Source: Conyzicola nivalis
GTDB lineage: Bacteria; Actinomycetota; Actinomycetes; Actinomycetales; Microbacteriaceae
Length of the DNA stretch: 64,000 nucleotides
Reading direction: 5' to 3'
NCBI RefSeq assembly: GCF_014639655.1
Contig: NZ_BMGB01000002.1
Coordinates: forward strand, 372,001-436,000
The notes under the pieces are model-generated. The model saw nothing but the letters and a program-made list of their open reading frames with translations, did not search any database and was not told the DNA's origin. Positions 26,124 through 34,439 of the stretch are shown one piece after another. Made by a program: the position numbers and the translations under genes. Numbering within the stretch: position 1 is the stretch's first letter; the number at the start of each line of letters is the position of its first letter.

Positions 26124-29100
26124 ATGGGTGCTGCCCGCGCTCGCCCCCAGGTAACGGCGCCTCACGCGCTGAGTCTGGGAGACCCGACCTACGAACCCGG
26201 AAACGTCGCCGAACCGACCTGGGCCGCGTGGCGTGCTGAGCTCGCCGCGCTCGGCGGACGCTCGCCGCTTCTGCACTTCGTCGACGCCCCGCGTACCCGC
26301 ATCGAGCTGAGCACCACCCACCCCGGCGGCCTCGCCCAGTTCATCACCGGCAAGACCACCCTGCTGTCGAGCCTCATCCGCGACGACCTCGCCCTCCGCA
26401 CCGCGAAGGCTGCCGCGGGCCTCATCGCCTCGAAGGGGCTCGAGCTCTCCACCGCCCGCGGGATCGACGCCGTGCACCTCGGTGTGGGCATCGCCGAGTG
26501 GCAGTTCGAGAAGACCGACTTCCGCGCGCCGGTGCTGCTGCGCCCGCTCGCCATCCGCCGCCACGGTCGCGACTTCGAGGTCAAGCTCAAGGGACCGGCG
26601 TTCCTCAACCCCGAACTCGCGCGTGCCCTCGAGGCCCAGTTCGGCCTGAAACTCGACGCCCAGGCCTTCGTCGCCCTCGCCGACGACGACGGCACCTTCA
26701 AGCCGAACCCCGTCATCGACCGCCTGCGCGGACTGACCAGCCACCTCGAGTGGTTCAACGTGAGCCCGCGCCTCGTGGTCTCGACGTTCGTCGACATCGC
26801 GAATGCCATGGTCTCCGACGTCGCCGACCTCGAGCACCCCGTGCTCGACGCGGTCGCCGGGAATCCCGCCGCGAAGCGCACCCTGCAGGAGAGCTTCGTC
26901 GCCGTCGAGGCCCAGAGCGCCGACGCGCGCCCCCCGCAGACCGACACCCTCCTCCTCGACGCCGACGCCGAGCAGGAGAACGTGATCGCCCAGATCGCCG
27001 CAGGCAACTCGCTCGTCGTGAAGACCCTGCCCGGCACCGGCGGAACGCAGACCATCGTCAACGCGATCGGCACGCTCGTCGGACAGAACAAGCGCGTGCT
27101 CGTCGTGAGCGCCCGCCGCGCCTCCCTGCACGGAATCGCCCAGCGTCTCAACGATGTCGGCCTGCCGGGCGTCGCGGTCGCGCCGCGCACCCTGCGTCGC
27201 GACATCATCCGTTCGATCTCGCGCAACGAGCGTTCTGCCCAGCCCAAGGTCGAAGAGGTGGATGACGCGCTGGTACGCCTGCGCAAGGTGCTGCTCGACT
27301 ACCGCGGCGCACTGAGCAAGCCCGACAACGTGCTCGGCATCTCCGTGCTTGAGTGCGTCACCGAGCTGTCGAGACTCGCACTTCTGCCCGAGCCCCCGGC
27401 CACCACCGCCCGTCTCTCCCGGTCGTCGGTCGAGAAGCTGGCGACCGACCGCCGCCGCGCCGCCGAGACCATGGTGCAGGCCGCCCAGCTCGGCGAATTC
27501 CGCTACGGCCCTGGCGACTCGCCCTGGTACGGCGCCCAGTTCTCCACGAGCGAAGAAGCGGTGCGTGCCCACGAGCTCGCCAAGAAGCTCTCCCACGAAG
27601 ACCTGCCACGACTGCTCGAACGCGCCAACGCCGTAATCAGCTCGACGAGAATGCGTCCGTTCGCCAGCATCCGGGAACTCGGCATCTACCTGCGCCTGCT
27701 CACCGACCTGCGCGACACCCTCGACAAGTTCTTGCCGATGGTCTTCGACCGCTCGATCGCCGAGCTCGTGATGGCCACCTCGCCGCGCAAGGACAGCCCG
27801 AACATGTCGGGCGCCAACCGCCGTCGCCTCAAGAAGCTCGCCCGCGAATACGTGCGCCCCGGAGTGCACGTGAGCGACATGAACGAGGCACTGCTGCGCA
27901 TCCAGCAGCAGCGCGTTCTCTGGCAGCGTTTCGTGACCGAGGGCGTCACGCCCGAGGTGCCCGTGGGGATCGCCGACGTGCGTCATGCCCTGCAGCAGGT
28001 CGAGTCCGACCTCGAGAAGCTCGACGCGCCGCTGGGCTTCGACACCCGCGAGACCTCGCTGAGCAATCTGCCGATCTCGGTGCTCGTCGACGATCTCGCC
28101 GGGCTCGCCGCCGACTCCGACGTGCTGCACAACCTGCAGGAGCGCACCGCGCTGATGAAGACGCTCGTCGACCTCGAGCTCGAGCCGCTCATCACCGACC
28201 TCGCCCAGCGCCACGTGCCCGAAGAGCAGGTGGGCGCCGAACTCGAGCTCGCCTGGTGGCAGTCGGCCCTAGAGTCGCTGCTCGCCGCAGACCGCGCCCT
28301 GCTCGGGGCGAACACCCCCGTGCTCGACCGGCTCGAAGCCGACTTCCGACTCGTCGACGACGCCCACGCCGCCGGCAGCGCCCAGCTGCTGTCGTGGCAG
28401 CTCGCCGAGAACTGGAAGATCGGCCTCGTCGACTGGCCCGACGAGGGCCGGCTGCTGAAGAAGCTGCTTCTGCGCAGCCAGATGGACGCGTTCGACCTGC
28501 AGACCACCGCGCCGCACCTGTCGCGCGCGGTCGCGCCGGTCTGGCTCGCATCGCCCTACGAGGTGCCGTCGATCGCCGACACGATGCCGTTCGACACCGT
28601 CGTGCTCGTCGACGCGGGTGCGACGACCGTCGCCGAGAACCTCGGCGCCATCCGCCGCGCTAAGCAGGTCGTCGCGTTCGGCGACCCCGTGACTCAGACG
28701 CCCGCCTCGTTCGAGGTCGCCATCGGCGAGCAGACGGAGCAGCCCGCTCCCGCGCCCGACGAAGAGACCCTCGACCGGCTGCACGACGACTCCGCGCTGT
28801 CGCGTCTCGGCCAGATCCTGACCACCTTCTCGCTCACGCGCAGCTACCGTCCGGGCGGCGAAGAGCTCGCCGAGCTGGTCAACCGCCGGTTCTACGGCGG
28901 TCGCATCCAGTCGCTGCCTTGGGCCGGGAGCTTCCTCGGCCACGGCAGCCTCGCCATGGACTTCGTCGCCGACGGCCACGGCCTGCCCGACAGCTACACG
29001 GGCGCGGTCGAGAGCGTCGACGCCGAGGTCAACCGCGTGGTCGAACTAGTGTTGGAGCACGCCGCCCAGCGTCCGCGCGAGTCGCTCATGGTGATCACCG

Positions 29101-29831
29101 CGAGCCCGCTGCACGCCGTACGCGTCCAGCAGGCCGTGCTGACCGCCGTCACGACCCGCCCCGAGCTGAACGATTTCATCATCGGCGACCGTCCCGAGCC
29201 GTTCGCGGTCATGACGATCGACCAGGCCGTGGCGGAGAGCCGCGACCGGGTGATCTTCTCGATCGGCTTCGGCCGCACCCCGCACGGTCGCGTGCTGTCG
29301 AACTTCGGTGTGCTCGGACTTCCGGGCGGTGAACGACTGCTCGCCGTGGCCATGACGCGTGCGCGCCGTTCCATGGTGATCGTCACCTGCTTCGAGCCCG
29401 CCGACATCGACGGCGACCGCATGAGCCATGGCGCCATCGCCCTCGCCGAGATCCTGGCCGAGGTCGACGCGCGGCTCGCCGACATACCCCTGCCCGACGA
29501 CAGTGACCCGATGCTCGTGGATCTCGCCCGCCGACTCGAGCACCGCGGCATCCGCGTCGCGCTCGGACACCGCGGCAAGCTCGGCCTCGTCGCCTCGCAC
29601 GGCGGCGTCTGCGTCACCGTCGAGACCGACGCTGTTCTCGGCACCACGACGCTGCGCGAGTCGCTGCGCCTACGCCCGGAACTGCTGCGCCGACTCGGCT
29701 GGCACTACCTGCGCGTGCACGCCTTCGAGCTGTTCAGCGACCCCGACGCCGTCGCGCGTCGGGTGATGGACACGCTCGGAGTCGACGCGATCCCCGCGAC
29801 GGAGCCGATCACGATCATCCAGCCGCAGTAG
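26124..29831 (+). CDS. Very large superfamily 1 helicase-like protein with degenerate ATPase motifs
   Basis: 1235 residues from the ATG at 26124, which follows AGGAGG; the open frame begins earlier at 26046. The layout is that of large DUF4011/UPF1-like SF1 helicase proteins. The Walker A region reads L-P-G-T-G-G-T-Q-T: glycine 307 (GGA at 27042) replaces the nucleotide-binding lysine. The motif II region reads VVLVDAGATTV in place of DEAS/DEAH. Motifs further on (VAMTRARRSMVIV, motif VI) are better kept. About 450 residues of helical insertion separate the two halves. It may bind nucleic acid without ATP hydrolysis. The reading frame is intact and codon use is normal, so it is not a pseudogene. 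Confidence 0.75.
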   Translation: MGAARARPQVTAPHALSLGDPTYEPGNVAEPTWAAWRAELAALGGRSPLLHFVDAPRTRIELSTTHPGGLAQFITGKTTLLSSLIRDDLALRTAKAAAGLIASKGLELSTARGIDAVHLGVGIAEWQFEKTDFRAPVLLRPLAIRRHGRDFEVKLKGPAFLNPELARALEAQFGLKLDAQAFVALADDDGTFKPNPVIDRLRGLTSHLEWFNVSPRLVVSTFVDIANAMVSDVADLEHPVLDAVAGNPAAKRTLQESFVAVEAQSADARPPQTDTLLLDADAEQENVIAQIAAGNSLVVKTLPGTGGTQTIVNAIGTLVGQNKRVLVVSARRASLHGIAQRLNDVGLPGVAVAPRTLRRDIIRSISRNERSAQPKVEEVDDALVRLRKVLLDYRGALSKPDNVLGISVLECVTELSRLALLPEPPATTARLSRSSVEKLATDRRRAAETMVQAAQLGEFRYGPGDSPWYGAQFSTSEEAVRAHELAKKLSHEDLPRLLERANAVISSTRMRPFASIRELGIYLRLLTDLRDTLDKFLPMVFDRSIAELVMATSPRKDSPNMSGANRRRLKKLAREYVRPGVHVSDMNEALLRIQQQRVLWQRFVTEGVTPEVPVGIADVRHALQQVESDLEKLDAPLGFDTRETSLSNLPISVLVDDLAGLAADSDVLHNLQERTALMKTLVDLELEPLITDLAQRHVPEEQVGAELELAWWQSALESLLAADRALLGANTPVLDRLEADFRLVDDAHAAGSAQLLSWQLAENWKIGLVDWPDEGRLLKKLLLRSQMDAFDLQTTAPHLSRAVAPVWLASPYEVPSIADTMPFDTVVLVDAGATTVAENLGAIRRAKQVVAFGDPVTQTPASFEVAIGEQTEQPAPAPDEETLDRLHDDSALSRLGQILTTFSLTRSYRPGGEELAELVNRRFYGGRIQSLPWAGSFLGHGSLAMDFVADGHGLPDSYTGAVESVDAEVNRVVELVLEHAAQRPRESLMVITASPLHAVRVQQAVLTAVTTRPELNDFIIGDRPEPFAVMTIDQAVAESRDRVIFSIGFGRTPHGRVLSNFGVLGLPGGERLLAVAMTRARRSMVIVTCFEPADIDGDRMSHGAIALAEILAEVDARLADIPLPDDSDPMLVDLARRLEHRGIRVALGHRGKLGLVASHGGVCVTVETDAVLGTTTLRESLRLRPELLRRLGWHYLRVHAFELFSDPDAVARRVMDTLGVDAIPATEPITIIQPQ

Positions 29832-29833
29832 CC

Positions 29834-29995
29834 GTGGCGTCGCCCGACACCCCTGCGCCGCGGCCCAAGCGTCGCCGCGTCACTACCGAGCCACCGCCCG
29901 GAAGCGACCCGACGCCGCAGCCCGAGGAGCCGCGCGGCTCCGGCACCGAGAACGACGCCCGGCTGAAGGCGGACAAGCCGCCGCACTGGGGCTAG
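29834..29995 (+). CDS. Small proline-rich basic protein, unknown function
   Basis: 53 residues, GTG start 2 bp after the helicase-like stop, TAG at 29993. It is rich in Pro, Arg and Glu (APRPKRRRVTTEPPPG) and ends NDARLKADKPPHWG. The conserved-looking C-terminus and coupling to the large gene suggest a real, co-expressed peptide, probably disordered. It may accompany the helicase-like protein. Confidence 0.6.
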   Translation: MASPDTPAPRPKRRRVTTEPPPGSDPTPQPEEPRGSGTENDARLKADKPPHWG

Positions 29996-30000
29996 GCCGC

Positions 30001-30036
30001 GGATCGAGCAGGTCGCTCAGCCTCCGTATCGAACCG
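30001..30036. repeat. Diverged copy of repeat family D
   Basis: The complement reads GGTTCGATACGG, then TGAGCGACCTGCTCGA, closely like the 49120-49164 element (GGTTTCGATACGG, TGAGCGACCTACTCAA). One arm is degraded. Confidence 0.5.
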
Positions 30037-30052
30037 CGTGAGCCGCGGCGGA

Positions 30053-30102
30053 AGTGCAGTCGTGGTGGGTGGCCGGGCGGTCAGACCCGCCATTTGTGCA
30101 CT
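30053..30102. repeat. Palindromic intergenic repeat, family C copy 1
   Basis: AGTGCAGTCGTGGTGGGT at 30053-30070 pairs imperfectly with ACCCGCCATTTGTGCACT at 30085-30102. The sequence matches the element at 48897-48946. It lies in the 222-bp gap between the small gene at 29834 and mscL. Confidence 0.65.
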
Positions 30103-30217
30103 ATCACCGGGGCGAGCGCGCGGGCTGCAGGGCGGATGCGGCCGTTTGGCGGGGATGCGATCGTTCGAACACCCGCAACCGCGCCACAGTGCCGCACCCG
30201 CCACACCAGCGGACGGC

Positions 30218-30691
30218 CTAGCCGGTTACGTCGCTGTGCTTGCCCTTGGGATCGCTGATGGCGGACGACGATGCCGATCCGGATGCCAGCAGGTTGCGGA
30301 TCTCGATGAGCAGCTCGACCTGGCTCGGCTCCTTGGCGGGGTCTTCGACGCCCGCCGCGATCTGCTCCTTCTTCTTGAGGAACGACGACTTCTTGAGGTA
30401 GTTGATCGGGATGATCAGCGCGAAGTAGACGACCGCGGCAACGAGCAGGAACTGGATGACCGCCGCGATGACGACGCCGAACTGAATCGTCGCCTCTTCG
30501 CCACCGGTAGTCGGGATGACGACGTTCAGGGCGTTATCGAGGTCCTTCGCGTTGAACAGCGCACCAATGGCGGGGTTGAAGACCGCGGTGACGATCGCGT
30601 TGACGATGGCTGTGAACGCCGCGCCGATGACGACGGCGACCGCGAGGTCGATCACGTTTCCGCGGAGGATGAACTCCTTGAAACCCTTCAT
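30218..30691 (-). CDS. mscL: Large-conductance mechanosensitive channel
   Basis: 157 residues, slightly longer than usual. The N-terminal KGFKEFILRGNVIDLAVAVVIGAAF is the pore-lining first helix; the second helix is near 75-97 (VVIAAVIQFLLVAAVVYFALI). A charged cytoplasmic tail follows, including a C-terminal helix (VELLIEIRNLL) and a Ser-rich extension. It opens under membrane tension to release solutes on hypo-osmotic shock. AAGGAG precedes the ATG. Confidence 0.96.
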   Translation of the reverse strand: MKGFKEFILRGNVIDLAVAVVIGAAFTAIVNAIVTAVFNPAIGALFNAKDLDNALNVVIPTTGGEEATIQFGVVIAAVIQFLLVAAVVYFALIIPINYLKKSSFLKKKEQIAAGVEDPAKEPSQVELLIEIRNLLASGSASSSAISDPKGKHSDVTG

Positions 30692-30739
30692 GCAGACACT
30701 CCTTGACGTAGGGGCGAGCGAAATATGCTCACCACCAGC

Positions 30740-31075
30740 CTAAACGGAGGGTTTGGGCGACGACGACGCAGCCGGGGCGGCGGCCGGCGCGGCGGGTACG
30801 GACGGAGCCGCGGGAGCGGCGGCGGGCGCCGAGGTGGAGGAGGAGGACGACGAGTCCGCGGCGGTCGACTTCTTGCCCGGTGCATCCGAAGTCTTGTTTT
30901 CGCTGCGCGAGTCGTTGCGGTAGAAGCCGCTGCCGGTGAAGCTCACGCCGATGGGGGAGAAGACCTTGCGTACCGGGCGGCCGTCGGGACCCTCGGTGAG
31001 GTCGGCATCGGTGAACGACTGGTAGACGTCGAAGGTCTCGTCGCTGTCGAGGTACTTGTAGCTGTAGGTAGGCAA
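30740..31075 (-). CDS. FmdB-like small protein that has lost its zinc-binding cysteines
   Basis: 111 residues from a TTG at 31075, with AGGAG 8 nt upstream; homology begins here at PTYSYKY. The framework of FmdB-family zinc ribbons is clear: PTYSY, FDVYQSFTDADLT, VRKVFSPIGVSFTGSGFYRNDSR. Both CxxC pairs are gone, however, replaced by Y-L-D-S-D and G-P-D-G; there are no cysteines in this core. After it comes a Ser/Ala/Pro-rich disordered tail of about 50 residues. It probably no longer binds zinc. It follows the cyclo-ligase gene on the same strand, 28 bp apart. Confidence 0.75.
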   Translation of the reverse strand: MPTYSYKYLDSDETFDVYQSFTDADLTEGPDGRPVRKVFSPIGVSFTGSGFYRNDSRSENKTSDAPGKKSTAADSSSSSSTSAPAAAPAAPSVPAAPAAAPAASSSPKPSV

Positions 31076-31103
31076 GAAAAAAGCTCCTGTGAAGAGGGCG
31101 GCG

Positions 31104-31682
31104 CTAGAACTTCGTGATGCCGCCGGGCGTAACGACGCCGTTGACTCGCTGGTCGTGCACCTCGCTGGGCACCGTGTCGACAAGTTCACTGTCGAAGATC
31201 ACAGCATAGACCGGCGGGCAGCGTTCCATGCTTCCGAGGGTCTTGTCGAAGTAGCCGCGGCCCCAGCCCATGCGCATGCCCGAGCGGTCGACGCTCGCGG
31301 CGGGCACGACGATGAGGTCGACGCTGTTGATCGCGATCGGCCCGAGAACCTCGGTCGTGGGGGTCGGCATGCCGAATACGTCTTCGTCCTCGTCTTTGCC
31401 ATCGTACGGGGCCCAGTCGAGCAGGCCGTCTTCGCGCGAGATGGGGAGCAGAACCCGGATGCCCCGGTCGCAGGCCCAGTGCAGAAAGTCTCGGGTGTTC
31501 GGTTCGTCGGGGGTCGAGAGGTACGCCGCGACCGAGGTGACTCCGAGCTCGCTGGTCAGCTCTTCGAGGTGGCGAGTGACTCCCGCGGTCGCGCTTTCGC
31601 GCTCGTCAGACGTGATGATGCGTCGCCGTTCGCGCAGTTCGGCGCGGAGTGCCCGCTTTTCGTTAGTGATGTCATCGGACAT
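31104..31682 (-). CDS. 5-formyltetrahydrofolate cyclo-ligase
   Basis: 192 residues, normal length. The N-terminal KRALRAELRERRR and the ATP/substrate region MRMGWGRGYFDKTL with its GxGxGYYD-like motif are diagnostic. It converts 5-formyl-THF to 5,10-methenyl-THF at the cost of ATP, rescuing inhibitory 5-formyl-THF. Divergent from galU with 38 bp between the start codons, and followed by the FmdB-like gene, a common actinobacterial pairing. Confidence 0.94.
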   Translation of the reverse strand: MSDDITNEKRALRAELRERRRIITSDERESATAGVTRHLEELTSELGVTSVAAYLSTPDEPNTRDFLHWACDRGIRVLLPISREDGLLDWAPYDGKDEDEDVFGMPTPTTEVLGPIAINSVDLIVVPAASVDRSGMRMGWGRGYFDKTLGSMERCPPVYAVIFDSELVDTVPSEVHDQRVNGVVTPGGITKF

Positions 31683-31720
31683 TCTGCAATCCTACGAGGT
31701 TGACCTATAGCCTTACTTGT

Positions 31721-32611
31721 ATGGCATCCAGAATTACCAAAGCAGTCATTCCCGCCGCGGGTTTGGGAACACGATTCCTCCCCGCCACGAAAGCAATGCC
31801 GAAGGAGATGCTCCCGGTTGTCGACAAGCCGGCAATCCAGTACGTGGTCGAAGAGGCAGTGGCCGCCGGTCTCACCGACGTCCTGCTGATCACCGGCCGC
31901 AACAAGACCGCGCTCGAGAACCACTTCGACCGTGCGACCGAGCTCGAGGCCACCCTGACCACCAAGGGCGACACCGACAGGCTGCACAAGGTCGAGTACT
32001 CCAATGACCTCGCCGACATGCACTACGTGCGCCAGGGCGACCCGCGCGGACTCGGCCACGCCGTGCTCCGCGCGCACATGCACGTGGGAAACCAGCCGTT
32101 CGCCGTCCTGCTCGGTGACGACCTGATCGACTCGCGGGACGTACTGCTCGCCCGCATGATCGAAGAGCAGAACAAGCGCGAGTGCACCGTCATCGCGCTC
32201 ATGGAGGTCGACCCCTCGGTCGCCCACATGTACGGTGTCGCGACCGTCGAAGCCACCGGCAGCCCCGATGTCGTCAAGGTGCTCGACCTGGTCGAGAAGC
32301 CGGCGGAGGGAACCGCTCCCTCGAACTTCGCCATTATCGGCCGCTACGTTCTGCAGCCCGACGTCTTCGATGTGCTCGAGAACACGCCCCCCGGCAAGGG
32401 CAACGAGATCCAGCTCACCGACGCTCTGCGCACCCTGGCGAAGAACAACATCGCCGGAGGCGTGTACGGCGTCGTCTTCCGCGGCCGCCGCTACGACACG
32501 GGCGACCGTCTCGACTACATCAAGGCGATCGTGCAGCTTGCCGTCGAGCGCGAAGACCTCGGTCCCGAGCTGCGTCCGTGGCTGAAGGAGTTCTCCTCCA
32601 CTCTGGAGTAA
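31721..32611 (+). CDS. galU: UTP-glucose-1-phosphate uridylyltransferase
   Basis: 296 residues from the ATG at 31721; an earlier open start at 31700 lacks homology. The nucleotide-binding signature AVIPAAGLGTRFLPATKAMPKEMLP and the VEKP motif near residue 180 are textbook GalU. It makes UDP-glucose for glycans and cell-wall polymers. It is followed after 6 bp by the acetyltransferase. In many actinobacteria the order is galU, moeA/glp, rimJ, then a membrane protein; here the moeA/glp gene is absent from between them. Confidence 0.96.
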   Translation: MASRITKAVIPAAGLGTRFLPATKAMPKEMLPVVDKPAIQYVVEEAVAAGLTDVLLITGRNKTALENHFDRATELEATLTTKGDTDRLHKVEYSNDLADMHYVRQGDPRGLGHAVLRAHMHVGNQPFAVLLGDDLIDSRDVLLARMIEEQNKRECTVIALMEVDPSVAHMYGVATVEATGSPDVVKVLDLVEKPAEGTAPSNFAIIGRYVLQPDVFDVLENTPPGKGNEIQLTDALRTLAKNNIAGGVYGVVFRGRRYDTGDRLDYIKAIVQLAVEREDLGPELRPWLKEFSSTLE

Positions 32612-32617
32612 GCACCC

Positions 32618-33271
32618 ATGCCAACCCTCATCCCCACCCTGCGCGACGGGGACATCTCGATTCGACCGGTTCGACTTCGGGACGCCCGCGTCTTGGAGCG
32701 CGAACTGCTCGAAAACCGCACCTGGTTGCGTAAATGGGAAGCGACCAACCCCGTTGGTCCGATGAGTTTCGACGTGCGTTCCAGCATCCGTCACCTGCAA
32801 TCAAACGCCCGCGCCGGGCTCGGCCTGCCGTTCATCATCGAATATCAGGGCGAGCTCGCCGGGCAGTTGAACGTCTCCTCGATCAGCTACGGCTCCGTGT
32901 CGATGGCCACTATCGGCTACTGGGTGTCCGAGCGGTTCGCGGGCAAGGGACTCACCCCGACCGCGGTGGCCCTCGCGAGCGACCACTGCTTCTTCACCGT
33001 CGGACTGCACCGCATCGAAATCTGCATCCGCCCCGAGAACGAGCCCTCGCTGCGCGTGGTCGAGAAGCTCGGCTTCCGCTATGAGGGACTGCGCCGACGG
33101 TACATCCACATCAACGGCGACTGGCGCGACCACTTCTGCTTCGCGCTGACCGTCGAAGAGCTGCCGACCGGCGTTCTGCGGCGCTGGAAAGACGGCCGTG
33201 TGCCCGCCGAGAACGCCATGATCCCCGAGGGCGACCGGGTCGCCGCGCAACGCCCGCTGGCGATCGGCTGA
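32618..33271 (+). CDS. GNAT-family N-acetyltransferase, RimJ-like
   Basis: 217 residues. The acetyl-CoA binding segment is GYWVSERFAGKGLTPTAVALA, followed by the family stretch LHRIEICIRPENEPSLRVVEKLGFRYEG. RimJ-type enzymes acetylate protein N-termini, ribosomal S5 in the archetype. The place after galU matches the conserved actinobacterial arrangement and the gene is co-transcribed with it. Confidence 0.9.
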   Translation: MPTLIPTLRDGDISIRPVRLRDARVLERELLENRTWLRKWEATNPVGPMSFDVRSSIRHLQSNARAGLGLPFIIEYQGELAGQLNVSSISYGSVSMATIGYWVSERFAGKGLTPTAVALASDHCFFTVGLHRIEICIRPENEPSLRVVEKLGFRYEGLRRRYIHINGDWRDHFCFALTVEELPTGVLRRWKDGRVPAENAMIPEGDRVAAQRPLAIG

Positions 33272-33337
33272 TACTTTCGCCGGAACACACCCCCGTATCG
33301 TCCATTGATACGACGGATGCGCCTCTAGCGTAGGCAC

Positions 33338-34258
33338 ATGGACCTTTCGGGCGGACTCAGCAGTGGCGCCATGCTCGCGCTTGCCGCGGGCCTCTGGCTG
33401 GTGTACCTCATTCCCACCTGGCTCAGGCGCCGCGAGTACCTCGCGACCGAGCGCAACGCGGTGCGGCTGCAGCAGACTCTGCGCATCCTCGCCGAGAGCG
33501 CGGAGATCCCGACCGAGGTCCGGGCCGAGACCAGCGCGAAGAGTGTCGCCGCGTTCCAGCGCAGCCTCCTCCAGCAGGAACAGCTCGCCGACGCCGTGAC
33601 CCGCGCCCGCGACGCCGCTGCCGCGCGCACCATGGGACGCCAGCTCGCGCAGGCACAGCCGGCGCTCGCCGCCGTGGTCAACTCGCGCACGCTCGCGTCG
33701 CGCCGCCTGCGCCGCACGCGAGCCGTGACATCCGCGGTCTTCTTCGTTTCGGTCATCGCCCTCGCTGTGCAACTGGTGCTGCTCGCGACCACGGGAATGG
33801 GTGCCGCGGCTCCCGCCGTTCTCGCATTCGGAGCCGTCGGGTCGGTGACGTCGTTCGCCATGCTCGGCCGGCTCGCCTCGATCAGCCGCGCCCGCACCGC
33901 GGCGCTCGTGCAGCAGCCCGCCGCCCGCACCACCCAGCGCACGGCCCCGACGGCCCGCCAGGCTCCCGCCCCGGTCGTCGAGAAGCAGTGGACCCCTGTA
34001 CCGCTGCCCAAGCCCCTCTACCTCTCGCGACCCGCTCCGGAGCCGGTCGTCATCGTGGCCGACGAGGTCGCAGCCGAACTGCGTGCGGCCGCGGTGGAAG
34101 CGGAACGCGCGCGACGCGCGGCTGAGGCGGCCCCCGTGGCCGTGCCGATTCCGATCACCCGGCCGAGCCGTTTCGCGGCGATGGGCATCGTCGACGAGAG
34201 CGCCGTCGCGACGCCCGACCTCGACGCCGTGCTGCGCCGCCGTCGCACCGCCAGCTAG
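33338..34258 (+). CDS. Membrane protein downstream of rimJ, possibly GlpR-like
   Basis: 306 residues. A first hydrophobic helix spans about 10-27, a charged helical region about 30-125, two helices about 130-180, and then a long Pro/Ala-rich cytoplasmic tail. No enzyme motif. In corynebacteria and mycobacteria the gene after galU-glp-rimJ encodes the membrane receptor of the cell-division protein Glp (GlpR); topology and position here are similar, so it may be that protein, but sequence alone does not prove it. Confidence 0.6.
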   Translation: MDLSGGLSSGAMLALAAGLWLVYLIPTWLRRREYLATERNAVRLQQTLRILAESAEIPTEVRAETSAKSVAAFQRSLLQQEQLADAVTRARDAAAARTMGRQLAQAQPALAAVVNSRTLASRRLRRTRAVTSAVFFVSVIALAVQLVLLATTGMGAAAPAVLAFGAVGSVTSFAMLGRLASISRARTAALVQQPAARTTQRTAPTARQAPAPVVEKQWTPVPLPKPLYLSRPAPEPVVIVADEVAAELRAAAVEAERARRAAEAAPVAVPIPITRPSRFAAMGIVDESAVATPDLDAVLRRRRTAS

Positions 34259-34313
34259 GGTCACCGGGCGATCCACCCGCCGTCGCTATCGTGATAACGT
34301 AGCTACGCAACAC

Positions 34314-34389
34314 GGGCCCTTGGCGCAGTTGGTAGCGCGCCTCGTTCGCATCGAGGAGGTCAGGAGTTCAAATCTCCTAGGGTCCACCA
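34314..34389 (+). tRNA. tRNA-Ala (anticodon CGC)
   Basis: The acceptor stem GGGCCCT/AGGGTCC has one G-T pair. The D arm contains GCGC/GCGC, the anticodon stem is CCTCG/CGAGG with loop TTCGCAT (CGC at 34-36), and the T arm is AGGAG-TTCAAAT-CTCCT. CCA is encoded. The total is 76 nt. Confidence 0.95.
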
Positions 34390-34400
34390 CTGTTGTAAAG

Positions 34401-34430
34401 AAACCCCCGCCGGTCGCCCGGCGGGGGTTT
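34401..34430. terminator. Bidirectional terminator
   Basis: A 13-bp perfect stem, AAACCCCCGCCGG with its complement, around TCGC, followed by TTTTCG (counting the stem T's). It follows tRNA-Ala and faces the end of the DUF4349 gene. Confidence 0.85.
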
Positions 34431-34439
34431 TCGCGTGTT

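Noticed and set aside
25989-28214. A 741-codon open frame opposite the helicase-like gene
   Set aside because: Same reason: antisense composition, and the plus-strand frame has the ribosome binding site and family similarity.
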